Part shown: positions 1 to 6,779 of the stretch, one piece after another | Layout of the letters: each line of letters opens with the position of its first letter | How positions within the stretch are numbered: position 1 is the stretch's first letter | Source of the DNA: Bacillota bacterium | GTDB lineage: Bacteria > Bacillota > Clostridia > Acetivibrionales > DSM-1351 | Direction of reading: 5' to 3' | Assembly (NCBI GenBank): GCA_023441625.1 | Contig: JAEZOA010000027.1 | Span: forward strand, 1-21,454 | Length of the DNA: 21,454 bases | Notes under the pieces: generated by a model | Database searches by the model: none | The model's input: the letters and a program-made list of their open reading frames with translations, nothing else | What the model was told of the DNA's origin: nothing | Position numbers and translations under genes: made by a program

Positions 1-122
1 CTCCCACCCTTACATTATACCACATTGCGATAAAATGCGCTATAATAAAATGAGAAATTTGACAAAAAAATAAGCCCATTTCAAGGCTTTGGGCGATTTT
101 TTATTTATTCAACTGTCAAACT
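1..122 (-). mobile_element. Probable end of an insertion sequence truncating metY
   Basis: Seen: a hairpin with A/T-rich flanks (64-102, GCCCA paired with TGGGC) lies just inside position 122, where sequence resembling the MetY C-terminus begins. Read on the minus strand, the segment starts GGGAGTTTGACAGTTG. It then has an extended -10 box (TGGTATAAT, plus positions 14-22) and a purine-rich GGGTGGGAG at the very edge, which looks like a promoter and ribosome binding site for a leftward gene outside the window. Inference: this is the end of an IS whose transposase reads off the left edge. No transposase codons or second terminal repeat are visible, so the family cannot be named. An alternative is an unrelated deletion junction. 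Confidence 0.4.
64..102. terminator. Bidirectional-looking intrinsic terminator
   Basis: AAAAAATAAGCCCA and TGGGCGATTTTTT flank a loop, giving a short GC stem (GCCCA/TGGGC) with A/T runs on both sides. It could stop transcription in either direction and sits at the presumed end of the insertion. Confidence 0.5.
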
Positions 123-188
123 CCCGGAATTGAAGATGTTGACGACTTAATTTACGACATAGACCAGGCTCTTGAAAAGAGTAGATAA
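123..188 (+). pseudogene. metY: C-terminal remnant of O-acetylhomoserine sulfhydrylase (MetY)
   Basis: The frame ending in TAA at 186-188 reads PGIEDVDDLIYDIDQALEKS plus one Arg before the stop. This is the characteristic tail of the MetY/MetZ family of PLP-dependent Cys/Met metabolism enzymes (normally ...RLSVGIEDVDDLI..DL.QAL). MetY condenses O-acetylhomoserine with sulfide to make homocysteine. Upstream of about position 122 the frame stays open but no longer resembles the family, which suggests truncation by the element at the left edge. Its place directly before metA, which makes its substrate, supports the assignment. If the frame instead continues into a real gene left of the window, it would have a foreign body and a MetY tail, which is unlikely. 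Confidence 0.55.
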
Positions 189-209
189 TTAAATTTTAAT
201 AGGTAGGCT

Positions 210-253
210 AAAAGTCAGCTGTATTAGGATTATGCTAACAGTTGACTTTTTTT
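210..253 (+). terminator. Intrinsic terminator after the metY remnant
   Basis: AAAAGTCA-G-CTGT pairs with ACAG-T-TGACTTTT around a 12-13-nt loop and is followed by a run of T. This separates the metY tail from the metA transcription unit. Confidence 0.75.
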
Positions 254-271
254 CTTCCTTGATACTATAAT
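242..271 (+). promoter_or_regulatory. Candidate sigma-A promoter for the metA leader
   Basis: TTGACT (242-247) and TATAAT (266-271) are spaced by 18 nt. The predicted start near 278 coincides with the first base of the multi-hairpin leader. The -35 overlaps the 3' arm of the preceding terminator. A second TATAAT at 273-278 could be used instead. Confidence 0.4.
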
Positions 272-277
272 TTATAA

Positions 278-465
278 TATGATTATCTCCCAGAAAGTCA
301 CCTAATGACTTTCTGCTGCAAGTTACGCGGCATAACTTGCAGCAGCCTTCCTAGGAAGGCTGGATAACCACATTGAGATAAGCATCCAAGTTGCAGTAGC
401 TGCAACTTTACGCAAGCTGGCTTGCGTAAGAAAGTCGTAAAACGACTTTTTGGGATGCAATCATA
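278..465 (+). other. Six-hairpin structured leader upstream of metA
   Basis: Six consecutive, nearly gapless hairpins can be drawn: 292-314 (9 bp), 315-343 (11 bp), 344-361 (an 18-nt perfect palindrome), 388-408 (9 bp), 409-428 (9 bp) and 431-449 (8 bp, then TT). Two outer stems group them in threes: TTATCTC 283-289 with GAGATAA 375-381, and GCATCC 382-387 with GGATGC 453-458. TATGATT 278-284 and AATCATA 459-465 could close the whole. Two cloverleaf-like modules therefore stand side by side in the presumed metA 5' UTR. I do not recognise a SAM riboswitch or Met T-box here. It may be a cis-regulatory RNA or a dispersed palindromic repeat that landed in the leader. Confidence 0.65.
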
Positions 466-512
466 ATATTAAAACTGAGTTTTGTAAATTATTGTTAATG
501 GGGAGGATATGT

Positions 513-1442
513 ATGCCAATTAGAATACCTGATAATTTGCCTGCAGGAGAGATCTTAAATAGTGAGAATATATTTGTCATGTTTGAAGATAGAGCCTATC
601 ATCAAGATATAAGACCTCTTAAAATCGCTATTTTAAATATAATGCCCACAAAGATAACTACTGAGACTCAATTGCTTAGGTTGCTTGGCAATACTCCTCT
701 TCAGATTGAGCCTGTTCTGTTATATCCAGCATCTTATATGCCCAAAAACACTCCTGAGGAGCATTTGGCTGCATTTTATAAGACCTTTGATGAAGTTTGT
801 GAGGAACACTTTGATGGTTTGATTATTACTGGAGCACCAGTAGAACAGATGCCTTTTGAAGAGGTTGAATACTGGGAAGAACTGACTAAAATAATGGATT
901 GGAGTTCAACAAATGTATACTCAACTCTTCACATTTGTTGGGGTGCTCAGGCAGGTCTATATTACCACTATGGTATTGAAAAATTTGATATTCCAAAAAA
1001 AATGTTTGGTATTTTCCCGCATACTAAAAATAAAGAGTATGTAAAGCTATTAAGAGGCTTTGATGATGTGTTTTATGTACCTCACTCAAGACATACTGAG
1101 GTGAGACGAGAAGATATTGAGAAGATTGAGGAACTTGAGATTCTGTCTGAATCGGAGGAGTCGGGAGTTTATTTAGTGGCTTCAAAGGATGGAAGGCATA
1201 TTTTCGCTACAGGACATTCGGAGTATGATGCCCTTACATTAAAAGCTGAGTATCAGCGTGATGTTGATAAAGGACTTGATATAGAGGTTCCAAAAAATTA
1301 TTTTCCGGATGACGATCCTAAACGTGAGCCAATAGTTAAGTGGAGAGGACATGGTAACCTGTTATTCTTAAATTGGCTAAACTATTATGTATATCAAGAA
1401 ACACCTTATGATTTAGCAAACATATCAAAGAAATTGAAGTGA
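513..1442 (+). CDS. metA: Homoserine O-acetyltransferase (MetA family)
   Basis: This enzyme acylates L-homoserine in the cytoplasm as the first dedicated step of methionine synthesis. The start at 513 is preceded by GGGGAGGA at good spacing and gives the usual MPIRIP N-terminus (309 aa). An ATG-initiated frame further upstream (450) overlaps the hairpin leader and lacks a site. With the 513 start, the residues fall on the family's standard numbering: nucleophile Cys142 (HICWGAQAG), His235 and Glu237 (FATGHSEYD), and the HSRHTEV segment near 191. Position 111 is Glu (TGAPVEQMPF). From work on this family, Glu111 marks acetyl-CoA users and Gly111 succinyl-CoA users, so O-acetylhomoserine is the likely product. 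That fits the neighbouring MetY-type sulfhydrylase remnant, which uses O-acetylhomoserine. Confidence 0.95.
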   Translation: MPIRIPDNLPAGEILNSENIFVMFEDRAYHQDIRPLKIAILNIMPTKITTETQLLRLLGNTPLQIEPVLLYPASYMPKNTPEEHLAAFYKTFDEVCEEHFDGLIITGAPVEQMPFEEVEYWEELTKIMDWSSTNVYSTLHICWGAQAGLYYHYGIEKFDIPKKMFGIFPHTKNKEYVKLLRGFDDVFYVPHSRHTEVRREDIEKIEELEILSESEESGVYLVASKDGRHIFATGHSEYDALTLKAEYQRDVDKGLDIEVPKNYFPDDDPKREPIVKWRGHGNLLFLNWLNYYVYQETPYDLANISKKLK

Positions 1443-1458
1443 TGAAGTTGTTTTAGAA

Positions 1459-1567
1459 TACCTATGAGCACCTTATCAAAGATTTTGAATCTTGCTATTG
1501 CATCAATTGCTGTCCAGGGGGAGGGCCGGTACAGGATTTGGTAGTGTTCTCTAAGTGCTCATAGGTA
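1459..1567. repeat. ~109-bp inverted-repeat element (MITE-like or structured RNA)
   Basis: The ends TACCTATGAGCAC-C-TTA (1459-1475) and TAA-GTGCTCATAGGTA (1552-1567) pair over 16 positions with one unpaired base. Inside are a small hairpin (AAGATT/AATCTT, 1479-1493) and a GC-rich core around 1514-1530 that is unlike the AT-rich surroundings. No reading frame is apparent. The terminal TA on each side would fit a TA target duplication, as made by IS630/Tc1-type elements, so this may be a non-autonomous MITE. A folded RNA in the metA 3' region is the alternative. There is no T run, so it is not a simple terminator. Confidence 0.5.
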
Positions 1568-1623
1568 CAATAGAAATTAATCTATCTACTTTACATAATA
1601 TTAAATATTCATTCAATATGTTA

Positions 1624-2400
1624 CTATTTTAAATCACAATTACCTCTTATTTTTTGAATACTTCTTATTACGGCATCCTTTGAATTTCCCCAAGGAGCAT
1701 CATTATATCTATAGTCGAATTTTTTAGTAAACCAATCTACTTCTTTTTCTATCCTCTCAAGGTTTGGAAGCTGCATATCCATAATATTTTTAGTAAAAAC
1801 TGCAGTTTGGTTTGAATTTAAAAACTTCTTAGTTAAGCTTAGAAGTTGCTTTAAATGCTTTAGACAGAAGCCTTTTTTTGAATGAAAAATCTCTCTGAAG
1901 TCAGGTTCTTTAAAATATAAATAAAAAATTACATCAATATATCTATCTATTGTATATTCCAGCTTGCTGCAGATTGCACAGCTTTTGTCAATATTGTCCA
2001 ACTCATTTACAAGCTCTGTAACTAGCTTTTCTGTGTCTGTTGGTTTAGAAGATAGCTTGCTTGAAAGGTTTTTAACCATACCTGCAGTAGCATCCTTCTC
2101 TAACAAGGCCGACTTGTTGTCATAAATCTTCTTTAGTCGTGAATTTTTTTCTTGAAGGAAGGTATCTATCATTAGAGCCAGACCAAGCCTATTAACTTGT
2201 TTGTTGTACATAGCTTCAAAATGTGCCTTGCAAAAGCCCAACTCATTAGTTTCCTGGCGTTTATCCGGTTCCATTAAGGAAGCACCTAAAGCATATTCAA
2301 TGCTCTCATCTTCGAGCTTTTGCTCTAAAACACATAAGGGACATTCGCAGTCCGCTGCAAAGGCATCTGAAACAGGTATGGTGTATATTTTTTCTTTCAT
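1624..2400 (-). CDS. DUF6062 family cysteine-rich protein
   Basis: A cytoplasmic protein of 258 aa with no signal peptide or membrane segment. Function is unknown. Four short Cys motifs stand out: CECPLC at residues 18-23, GFCKAH, CAIC and GFCLKH, arranged as two CxxC-type pairs each followed by an FC(K/L)xH motif. This looks like two related halves that could bind metal. I assign it to DUF6062 from this layout, from memory of the family. The start at 2400 is chosen because AAGAGGAG lies just upstream; an in-frame ATG at 2439 lacks a site. A TATAAT box on the minus strand (plus 2451-2456) is a likely -10. It is transcribed alone, convergent with metA. Confidence 0.65.
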   Translation of the reverse strand: MKEKIYTIPVSDAFAADCECPLCVLEQKLEDESIEYALGASLMEPDKRQETNELGFCKAHFEAMYNKQVNRLGLALMIDTFLQEKNSRLKKIYDNKSALLEKDATAGMVKNLSSKLSSKPTDTEKLVTELVNELDNIDKSCAICSKLEYTIDRYIDVIFYLYFKEPDFREIFHSKKGFCLKHLKQLLSLTKKFLNSNQTAVFTKNIMDMQLPNLERIEKEVDWFTKKFDYRYNDAPWGNSKDAVIRSIQKIRGNCDLK

Positions 2401-2644
2401 AAAAACTCTCCTCTTATAATTTTGGGGTGGGTATAGCAACCCTTAGATGAATTATATCATTTAAAGAAAAAATGGAAAACTTATTTTAGGTTATCAATGG
2501 AAAGTTGAGTTAAAAAGTAAAATTATAAGAAAATTATTATAAGTCAAAGGAGTAAAATATAGATAAATATGATTCAATAAATATAATATGGGTATCATGG
2601 TTTACAGGTGGGTTAGTTAATTATCATTTTGGAGGCAAGCAAAA

Positions 2645-3535
2645 ATGGAGTATAAAGGATATTTAATCAGTACTTATGATGGGGGCATAGCAATAAAAAA
2701 CGTGAGGGATTTTAACTTAACACATGTGTTTGAATGTGGACAATGTTTTAGATGGATAAAACAACAAAATGGCAGCTATAATGGTATTGTTAGAGGCAGA
2801 GCAGTAAATGTAAGCTTTAACGAGGATACTCTATATATTACAAATGCAACGCAGCAGGACTTCATAGATGTTTGGTACCAATACTTTGATCTAGGAACAG
2901 ATTACTCAAAAATTAAGGAAATACTTGCCCAGGATGAAATTATGAGGGAGGCTATTAAGACTGGCTACGGTATTAGACTACTGAGACAAGATTTCTGGGA
3001 GATGCTCATATCATTTATTATTTCGGCTAACAACATGATTCCTAGGATTATGAAAATAATAGAATCACTTTCAGCTTTAAAAGGAAAATGTATAGAAATA
3101 GATAATAATTTATATAGCTTTCCTGAGGTTTTCCAGCTTGCAAACTGTACATTAGAGGAACTAGAGCAGACCAGAGCCGGATTCAGGTGCAAGTACATTT
3201 ACAAAACGTCAATGCTTATGAATGAGAATACAATTACTAAAGAAATGCTTCTAGGCATGGATACTGATACAGCTAGGAATGAGATAATGAAGTTCCCTGG
3301 TGTTGGGCCAAAGGTGGCAGACTGTGTATTGTTGTTTAGTGGTATAAAATTTGACGTTTTTCCAACAGATGTTTGGGTAAAAAGAGTAATGGAGGAACTT
3401 TATTTAAAGAAGGATTCCTCTTTAAAGCAAATACAGCAATTTGCAAAAGTGCATTTCGGTGAGTTGGCAGGATATGCACAACAATACTTGTTTTACCACG
3501 CAAGGCTCAACGCTATAGGCATATCCGATAAATAA
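2645..3535 (+). CDS. ogg: 8-oxoguanine DNA glycosylase / AP lyase (Ogg1 type)
   Basis: A base-excision repair enzyme that removes 8-oxoguanine from DNA. The N-terminal OGG-type domain (about 15-115) has HVFECGQCFRW, the usual Q-C-F-R-W signature of the 8-oxoG glycosylase N-domain. The helix-hairpin-helix GPD domain has KFPGVGPKVADCVLLF at 216-231, with catalytic Lys223 and the following FPTDVW placing catalytic Asp242. At 296 aa it matches bacterial Ogg1-like proteins. The start has GGAGG at 2631-2635 with good spacing. It is monocistronic and divergent from the DUF6062 gene. Confidence 0.9.
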   Translation: MEYKGYLISTYDGGIAIKNVRDFNLTHVFECGQCFRWIKQQNGSYNGIVRGRAVNVSFNEDTLYITNATQQDFIDVWYQYFDLGTDYSKIKEILAQDEIMREAIKTGYGIRLLRQDFWEMLISFIISANNMIPRIMKIIESLSALKGKCIEIDNNLYSFPEVFQLANCTLEELEQTRAGFRCKYIYKTSMLMNENTITKEMLLGMDTDTARNEIMKFPGVGPKVADCVLLFSGIKFDVFPTDVWVKRVMEELYLKKDSSLKQIQQFAKVHFGELAGYAQQYLFYHARLNAIGISDK

Positions 3536-3607
3536 ATAACGGAACTTTTTCATAATTACTTCAATATTATGTAATATAATTAAGGCGTAAAAATTGGAGT
3601 TGATTTT

Positions 3608-3862
3608 ATGAAGTGTATTGCGATATTAGATTCTGGAAATCTCGTATACAAGCTAGACTCTGAACTTAATAAAAGAGGATATAAATTTGAGGTAGTATCA
3701 ATTCCATGCCATATTGCAAAAGGCGGATGTGGGCTATGTATTAAATTTCCAGAGGAGTATTTGAAATTAGTTATAGAGGTAGCAGACGAAAGCAATACGC
3801 CTGTAAGGGAGGTGTATAGGGTTATTCCAAGTTTTTCTAAAAATAAGTATAGGAGGATATGA
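3608..3862 (+). CDS. DUF3343 family protein (putative Se/S carrier-like)
   Basis: An 84-aa cytoplasmic protein. The layout fits DUF3343: an N-terminal beta strand (MKCIAILDSGN), then SIPCHIAKGGCGLCIKF with Cys34, Cys41 and Cys44. The family is annotated as a possible selenium or sulfur carrier because of the paired cysteines near the C-terminal half, but no activity is established to my knowledge. GGAG sits upstream of the ATG, and a TATAAT at 3575-3580 may be its -10. The next feature on the same strand is a structured RNA with its own promoter. Confidence 0.7.
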   Translation: MKCIAILDSGNLVYKLDSELNKRGYKFEVVSIPCHIAKGGCGLCIKFPEEYLKLVIEVADESNTPVREVYRVIPSFSKNKYRRI

Positions 3863-3936
3863 GCAATAAAATACTTATATTAAAGAAAACAGTAGAAAGT
3901 TGACGATAGATTATTTAAATTAATCATAATTATAGT

Positions 3937-3964
3937 TTGCTTTATATAAATCTGGTGCTATAAT
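3937..3964 (+). promoter_or_regulatory. Sigma-A promoter before the structured RNA
   Basis: TTGCTT (3937-3942) and TATAAT (3959-3964) are spaced by 16 nt. Transcription would start near 3971, at a stem-loop (ATAAAGCA 3971-3978 with TGCTTTAT 4008-4015, enclosing GGATT/AATCC). The 12-mer GCTTTATATAAA occurs at 3939-3950 and again at 4009-4020, so a second start closer to the RNA body is possible. Confidence 0.55.
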
Positions 3965-4031
3965 AGGGCTATAAAGCAGTAATTAATAGGATTTCGAATC
4001 CTTACAATGCTTTATATAAAATTAGATATTT

Positions 4032-4236
4032 TTCCTGAAATGAGCGCATGACCTTTTATTTTGAACCTACATTTGAAATAAGGGAGTCTGCTGTTTGGTA
4101 TACTATGTCAGGCCTTGGTAATTCCGACACACGGCGTGAACGTTGTGCAACGGCGAAGGAAGGTTGAATATATCACCGGGACACCCACCTAGCTTGGGCT
4201 AGGTGTCAAAATACTAGGAGACGCCATTTTGGGACT
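4032..4236 (+). ncRNA. ssrS: Probable 6S RNA (long rod-shaped RNA)
   Basis: A ~205-nt non-coding segment folds into a long rod. The closing stem pairs TCCTGAAATG (4033-4042) with CATTTTGGGA (4225-4234), then CCT with AGG, then TATTTTGA (about 4057-4064) with TCAAAATA (4206-4213). Further in, GGTATA pairs with TATCACC-side bases and CCTT with AAGG. A separate hairpin, ACCTAGC..GCTAGGT (about 4187-4203), sits on the 3' side. A rod of this length with an internal bubble and a 3'-side hairpin is the architecture of 6S RNA, which binds sigma-A RNA polymerase in stationary phase. The sequence TTTTGAACCTACATTTG resembles what I remember of clostridial 6S, but I cannot confirm it by alignment. If not 6S, it is still a good structured RNA. 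Confidence 0.55.
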
Positions 4237-4245
4237 TAATTTTAT

Positions 4246-4275
4246 GAAGGGGGCAGATGATGCTCCCTTCGCTTT
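4246..4275. terminator. Possible terminator hairpin between the RNA and the DUF6544 gene
   Basis: GAAGGGGGCA (4246-4255) pairs with TGCTCCCTTC (4261-4270), a 10-bp stem with one G-U pair and a 5-nt loop. The T run is weak in both directions. It lies between a plus-strand RNA and the end of a minus-strand operon. Confidence 0.4.
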
Positions 4276-4299
4276 GCCTGCTTTTAGATAATTTTTGTA

Positions 4300-5193
4300 C
4301 TAGTACTTGTATTCAATAATGACAGCTGCTTTATTTTCATTAAAATATATACTGTCGCCCTCTGGGAAATGCCAGATGCTTTGTAATACCTTTGGTTTCC
4401 GTAATCCATTTACATATTCATAGTCCAAAATAACTGCTGACCATTCAGCCTCTCGTCTTGAACCGTCCGCGCCAGTTGCTACCCTGTCCTTAGTTCTAAA
4501 AGATTTCATTAACCCATTTTCGTCAAAAGTGAAGATTCCAGTTGCAGAAGTTCCGTAATAGGATATTGTCGCTTTTGCATGGGTTGCATCAATTTCTTCC
4601 CATTGTATGTAATCTTGCAGAGCAACGCTAGGAAAGGCAAGACTCTCTGAAAGTATGGTTGACAGACCTGCCTTATTCATGTCTTCACCTTTCTCATCAA
4701 ACAAGGTAATAGTTTTGGCAATAGTACCTTTCATACTTCCAATTCCATTACCAAAAGTATCCAAGCCCTCAAAGGGAATTCCGAATAGAGAGGAATCAAT
4801 TATAGCAAATCTCTGCGGTCTATCAGCAAAATTATATTGAGTATAATCTATTTTAAGAGTCCTATCTTCTGTCTGTTTGAAATCTATATTTCTAAAGGTT
4901 ACCTTCATATAAGACATTTTTGGTGTTCCGATGTAGCCACAATATTCAAAATACTTTTGCACAGGCGAAGGCAAATCTTTGATATCTTCTTTTGTAAAAA
5001 CATCTGTGTATTTAGGTTCATTTGAAATTGCAGTATTAACAATGTTGTTAAATTCAGATATTGTCTTTGAATATGGTATATTAAAGAAAATAATTACCAT
5101 GGCAATTAAAATTAATAATACAGACAGAATAGTTAACATAATTTTTTTACCTCGTTTATTTGACGTATTGTTTTTGAGTTTCTTGCTAATCAT
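4300..5193 (-). CDS. DUF6544-like membrane-anchored protein
   Basis: A 297-aa protein with a basic N-terminus and one strong hydrophobic segment at about residues 19-39, so it is probably anchored in the membrane with the bulk outside. The LPSPVQKYFEYCGYIG stretch and the later GIPFEGLDTFG, IQWEEID and HFPEGD pieces fit the DUF6544 (formerly DUF6920) family, whose function is unknown. Its start overlaps the marR stop by 8 nt, so it is translated with marR as the second gene of a regulator-plus-target operon. Inference: it is the MarR regulator's direct target, perhaps in an envelope-stress or small-molecule response. Confidence 0.6.
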   Translation of the reverse strand: MISKKLKNNTSNKRGKKIMLTILSVLLILIAMVIIFFNIPYSKTISEFNNIVNTAISNEPKYTDVFTKEDIKDLPSPVQKYFEYCGYIGTPKMSYMKVTFRNIDFKQTEDRTLKIDYTQYNFADRPQRFAIIDSSLFGIPFEGLDTFGNGIGSMKGTIAKTITLFDEKGEDMNKAGLSTILSESLAFPSVALQDYIQWEEIDATHAKATISYYGTSATGIFTFDENGLMKSFRTKDRVATGADGSRREAEWSAVILDYEYVNGLRKPKVLQSIWHFPEGDSIYFNENKAAVIIEYKY

Positions 5194-5635
5194 AGTTTTT
5201 CTCCATTTCCATGATATTTTCTGCCAGTTTTGTTATTCCATTATTTAAGCCTTTAAGTAAGTTTGTGTCAAAACCTTGATATAAATTTTCGAAAAATTCT
5301 AACTCTCTACTTTCTCTTTGCTTAAAATGATTCTGGCATTTACTAGTGATGTTAATTCTTAAAATCCTTGCATCCTTTAAATCTTTTTCTAGTGATATAA
5401 ATCCCTTTTTGACAAGTATTACAGCCATTTTTTTGACGTTTTGCCTTGAGTTACCTATAAAGCTGGCAACTTCACTAATTGTTGGAGCGGTTTCTGTATT
5501 TTTCATTATTCCAATTAATAAGAGCCACTGTTTTAGCGTTAGTTCTTCATCGAATTTATCACCTAGGATTTGTAATCTATTAGCCAAAATAAAAATTCCA
5601 CCAAAAACATGAGCTTTGTCTTCTAAATTTTCCAT
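5186..5635 (-). CDS. MarR family transcriptional regulator
   Basis: A 149-aa winged-helix repressor. LTLKQWLLLIGIMKN begins the DNA-binding core. TISEVASFIGNSRQNVKKMAVILVKKGFI is the recognition helix region, and DLKDARILRINIT is the wing. The C-terminal helix would form the dimer interface. AAGGAG precedes the ATG at good spacing. The promoter just upstream contains two 16-bp palindromic operators, one in the spacer and one downstream of the -10, so the protein very likely represses itself and the co-transcribed DUF6544 gene. The ligand is unknown. Confidence 0.9.
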   Translation of the reverse strand: MENLEDKAHVFGGIFILANRLQILGDKFDEELTLKQWLLLIGIMKNTETAPTISEVASFIGNSRQNVKKMAVILVKKGFISLEKDLKDARILRINITSKCQNHFKQRESRELEFFENLYQGFDTNLLKGLNNGITKLAENIMEMEKNYD

Positions 5636-5658
5636 GGTAAATCTCCTTATGCATTAAA

Positions 5659-5706
5659 ATGTAACTGGTTACATTTATTATAGGCAACTAGTTACATTTT
5701 TGTCAA
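5659..5706 (-). promoter_or_regulatory. marR promoter with two palindromic operators
   Basis: On the minus strand, a consensus -35 TTGACA (plus 5701-5706) and -10 TATAAT (plus 5677-5682) are spaced by 18 nt. Operator 1, ATGTAACTGGTTACAT at 5659-5674, lies just downstream of the -10. Operator 2 at 5682-5697 (core AACTAGTTACAT) fills the spacer. Their centres are 23 bp apart, about two helical turns. Confidence 0.8.
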
Positions 5707-5984
5707 TGCATTTTTCTTAATGACTCAACTTCCCAGTTTAAGAGATGAACCTTACATATCAATTAAATGTACTTGTTTACAGGCAAAATTAAAACTGTTA
5801 AAATTACTATAGTTATAAATAGTTATTTTATTGTAGAATATGAGAATATACTTGTATTGAATATTAATATGACCGAAATATTTTTATGTTATTTTATTTT
5901 TGATTAATATAAGCAATGATGGCTTGCCAACATGCGTTGTTTTAAAGCATAAATATATTTTGGGATTTCGAAAAGGATGAGTTT
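5707..5984. other. Intergenic region before cysE
   Basis: An AT-rich stretch of about 280 bp between the divergent marR promoter and cysE. I see no T-box, cysteine-type leader, clear promoter or small gene in it. Confidence 0.5.
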
Positions 5985-6698
5985 ATGAAAAAGGGGCTTA
6001 TCAATGATGCTAGATTAATAGCGAAGCGTGACCCGGCAGCTAAGAGTACACTTGAAGTAGTACTCCTTTATCCTGGCTTCCATGCATTGTTTTTTCATAG
6101 AATGGCACATTGGTTTTATAAAAAGAGAAGATTTTTTATAGCAAGATTTATTTCTCAGTTTAGCAGACACTTTACAGGGATAGAGATACACCCCGGTGCA
6201 AAGTTGGGTTCCGGTTTGTTTATTGACCATGGCATGGGTATTGTAATTGGTGAATCTGCTGTAGTTGGGGACAACTGTACTATATATCATGGTGTAACCT
6301 TAGGGGGAACAGGCAAGGAAAAGGGTATGAAGCGTCATCCTACTATAGGGAACAATGTGCTGATTGGTTCGGGCGCAAAGGTGCTTGGGCCTTGTAACAT
6401 TGGGGATAATTCGGCTATAGGGGCCAATACCTTTGTGTCCTTTGATGTAGAACCATATTCTACAGTAGTTGGAGCAAAGGGTAGAATTGTTAAAAAGCTA
6501 AATGAACGTGTGGGTTCACCTTCTGAGGCACTTGACCAAATACACATGCCTGATCCTATATCACAAGAAATTTGCAGGATGACCACTAGACTTCAGCATA
6601 TAGAGGAACAGGTTTTGGGTAAAAACTTTGGAACATGTACTTTAAAGAAGAAAAATGATTCAAATATATTAGATAACGAGAACCAGAAGACCGAATAA
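5985..6698 (+). CDS. cysE: Serine O-acetyltransferase
   Basis: This enzyme acetylates L-serine with acetyl-CoA to give O-acetylserine, the carbon skeleton for cysteine. The N-terminal helical domain (about 1-60) is the short form found in Firmicutes. A left-handed beta-helix of hexapeptide repeats follows from about 65 (IHPGAKLGSG, IVIGESAVVGDNC, TIGNNVLIGSGAKVLG). Catalytic residues are visible at Asp81-His82 (IDHGMG) and His118 (KRHPTIG), with the GGTGK loop at 107-111. The C-terminal ~40 residues are polar and of low conservation. At 237 aa it is normal for the group. It is followed at 81 nt by cysS, so cysteine synthesis and charging are linked, as in many Firmicutes. Confidence 0.95.
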   Translation: MKKGLINDARLIAKRDPAAKSTLEVVLLYPGFHALFFHRMAHWFYKKRRFFIARFISQFSRHFTGIEIHPGAKLGSGLFIDHGMGIVIGESAVVGDNCTIYHGVTLGGTGKEKGMKRHPTIGNNVLIGSGAKVLGPCNIGDNSAIGANTFVSFDVEPYSTVVGAKGRIVKKLNERVGSPSEALDQIHMPDPISQEICRMTTRLQHIEEQVLGKNFGTCTLKKKNDSNILDNENQKTE

Positions 6699-6779
6699 AA
6701 TATATCAAAATTAAAATTAGGATATACTAATTGACATAGTTTTATAAAACGTACTAATACCTGGAAGGAGTTAACAAAT

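Noticed and set aside
278..465. SAM riboswitch or T-box before metA
   Set aside because: Neither the SAM-I core nor the T-box antiterminator sequence is present; the stems are simple perfect palindromes.
450..512. Upstream in-frame ATG extending MetA by 21 residues
   Set aside because: It begins inside the last leader hairpin, has no ribosome binding site, and breaks the family's MPIRIP start and the catalytic residue numbering.
5707..5984. T-box(Cys) leader for cysE-cysS
   Set aside because: No T-box consensus or terminator/antiterminator pair is visible in the gap.
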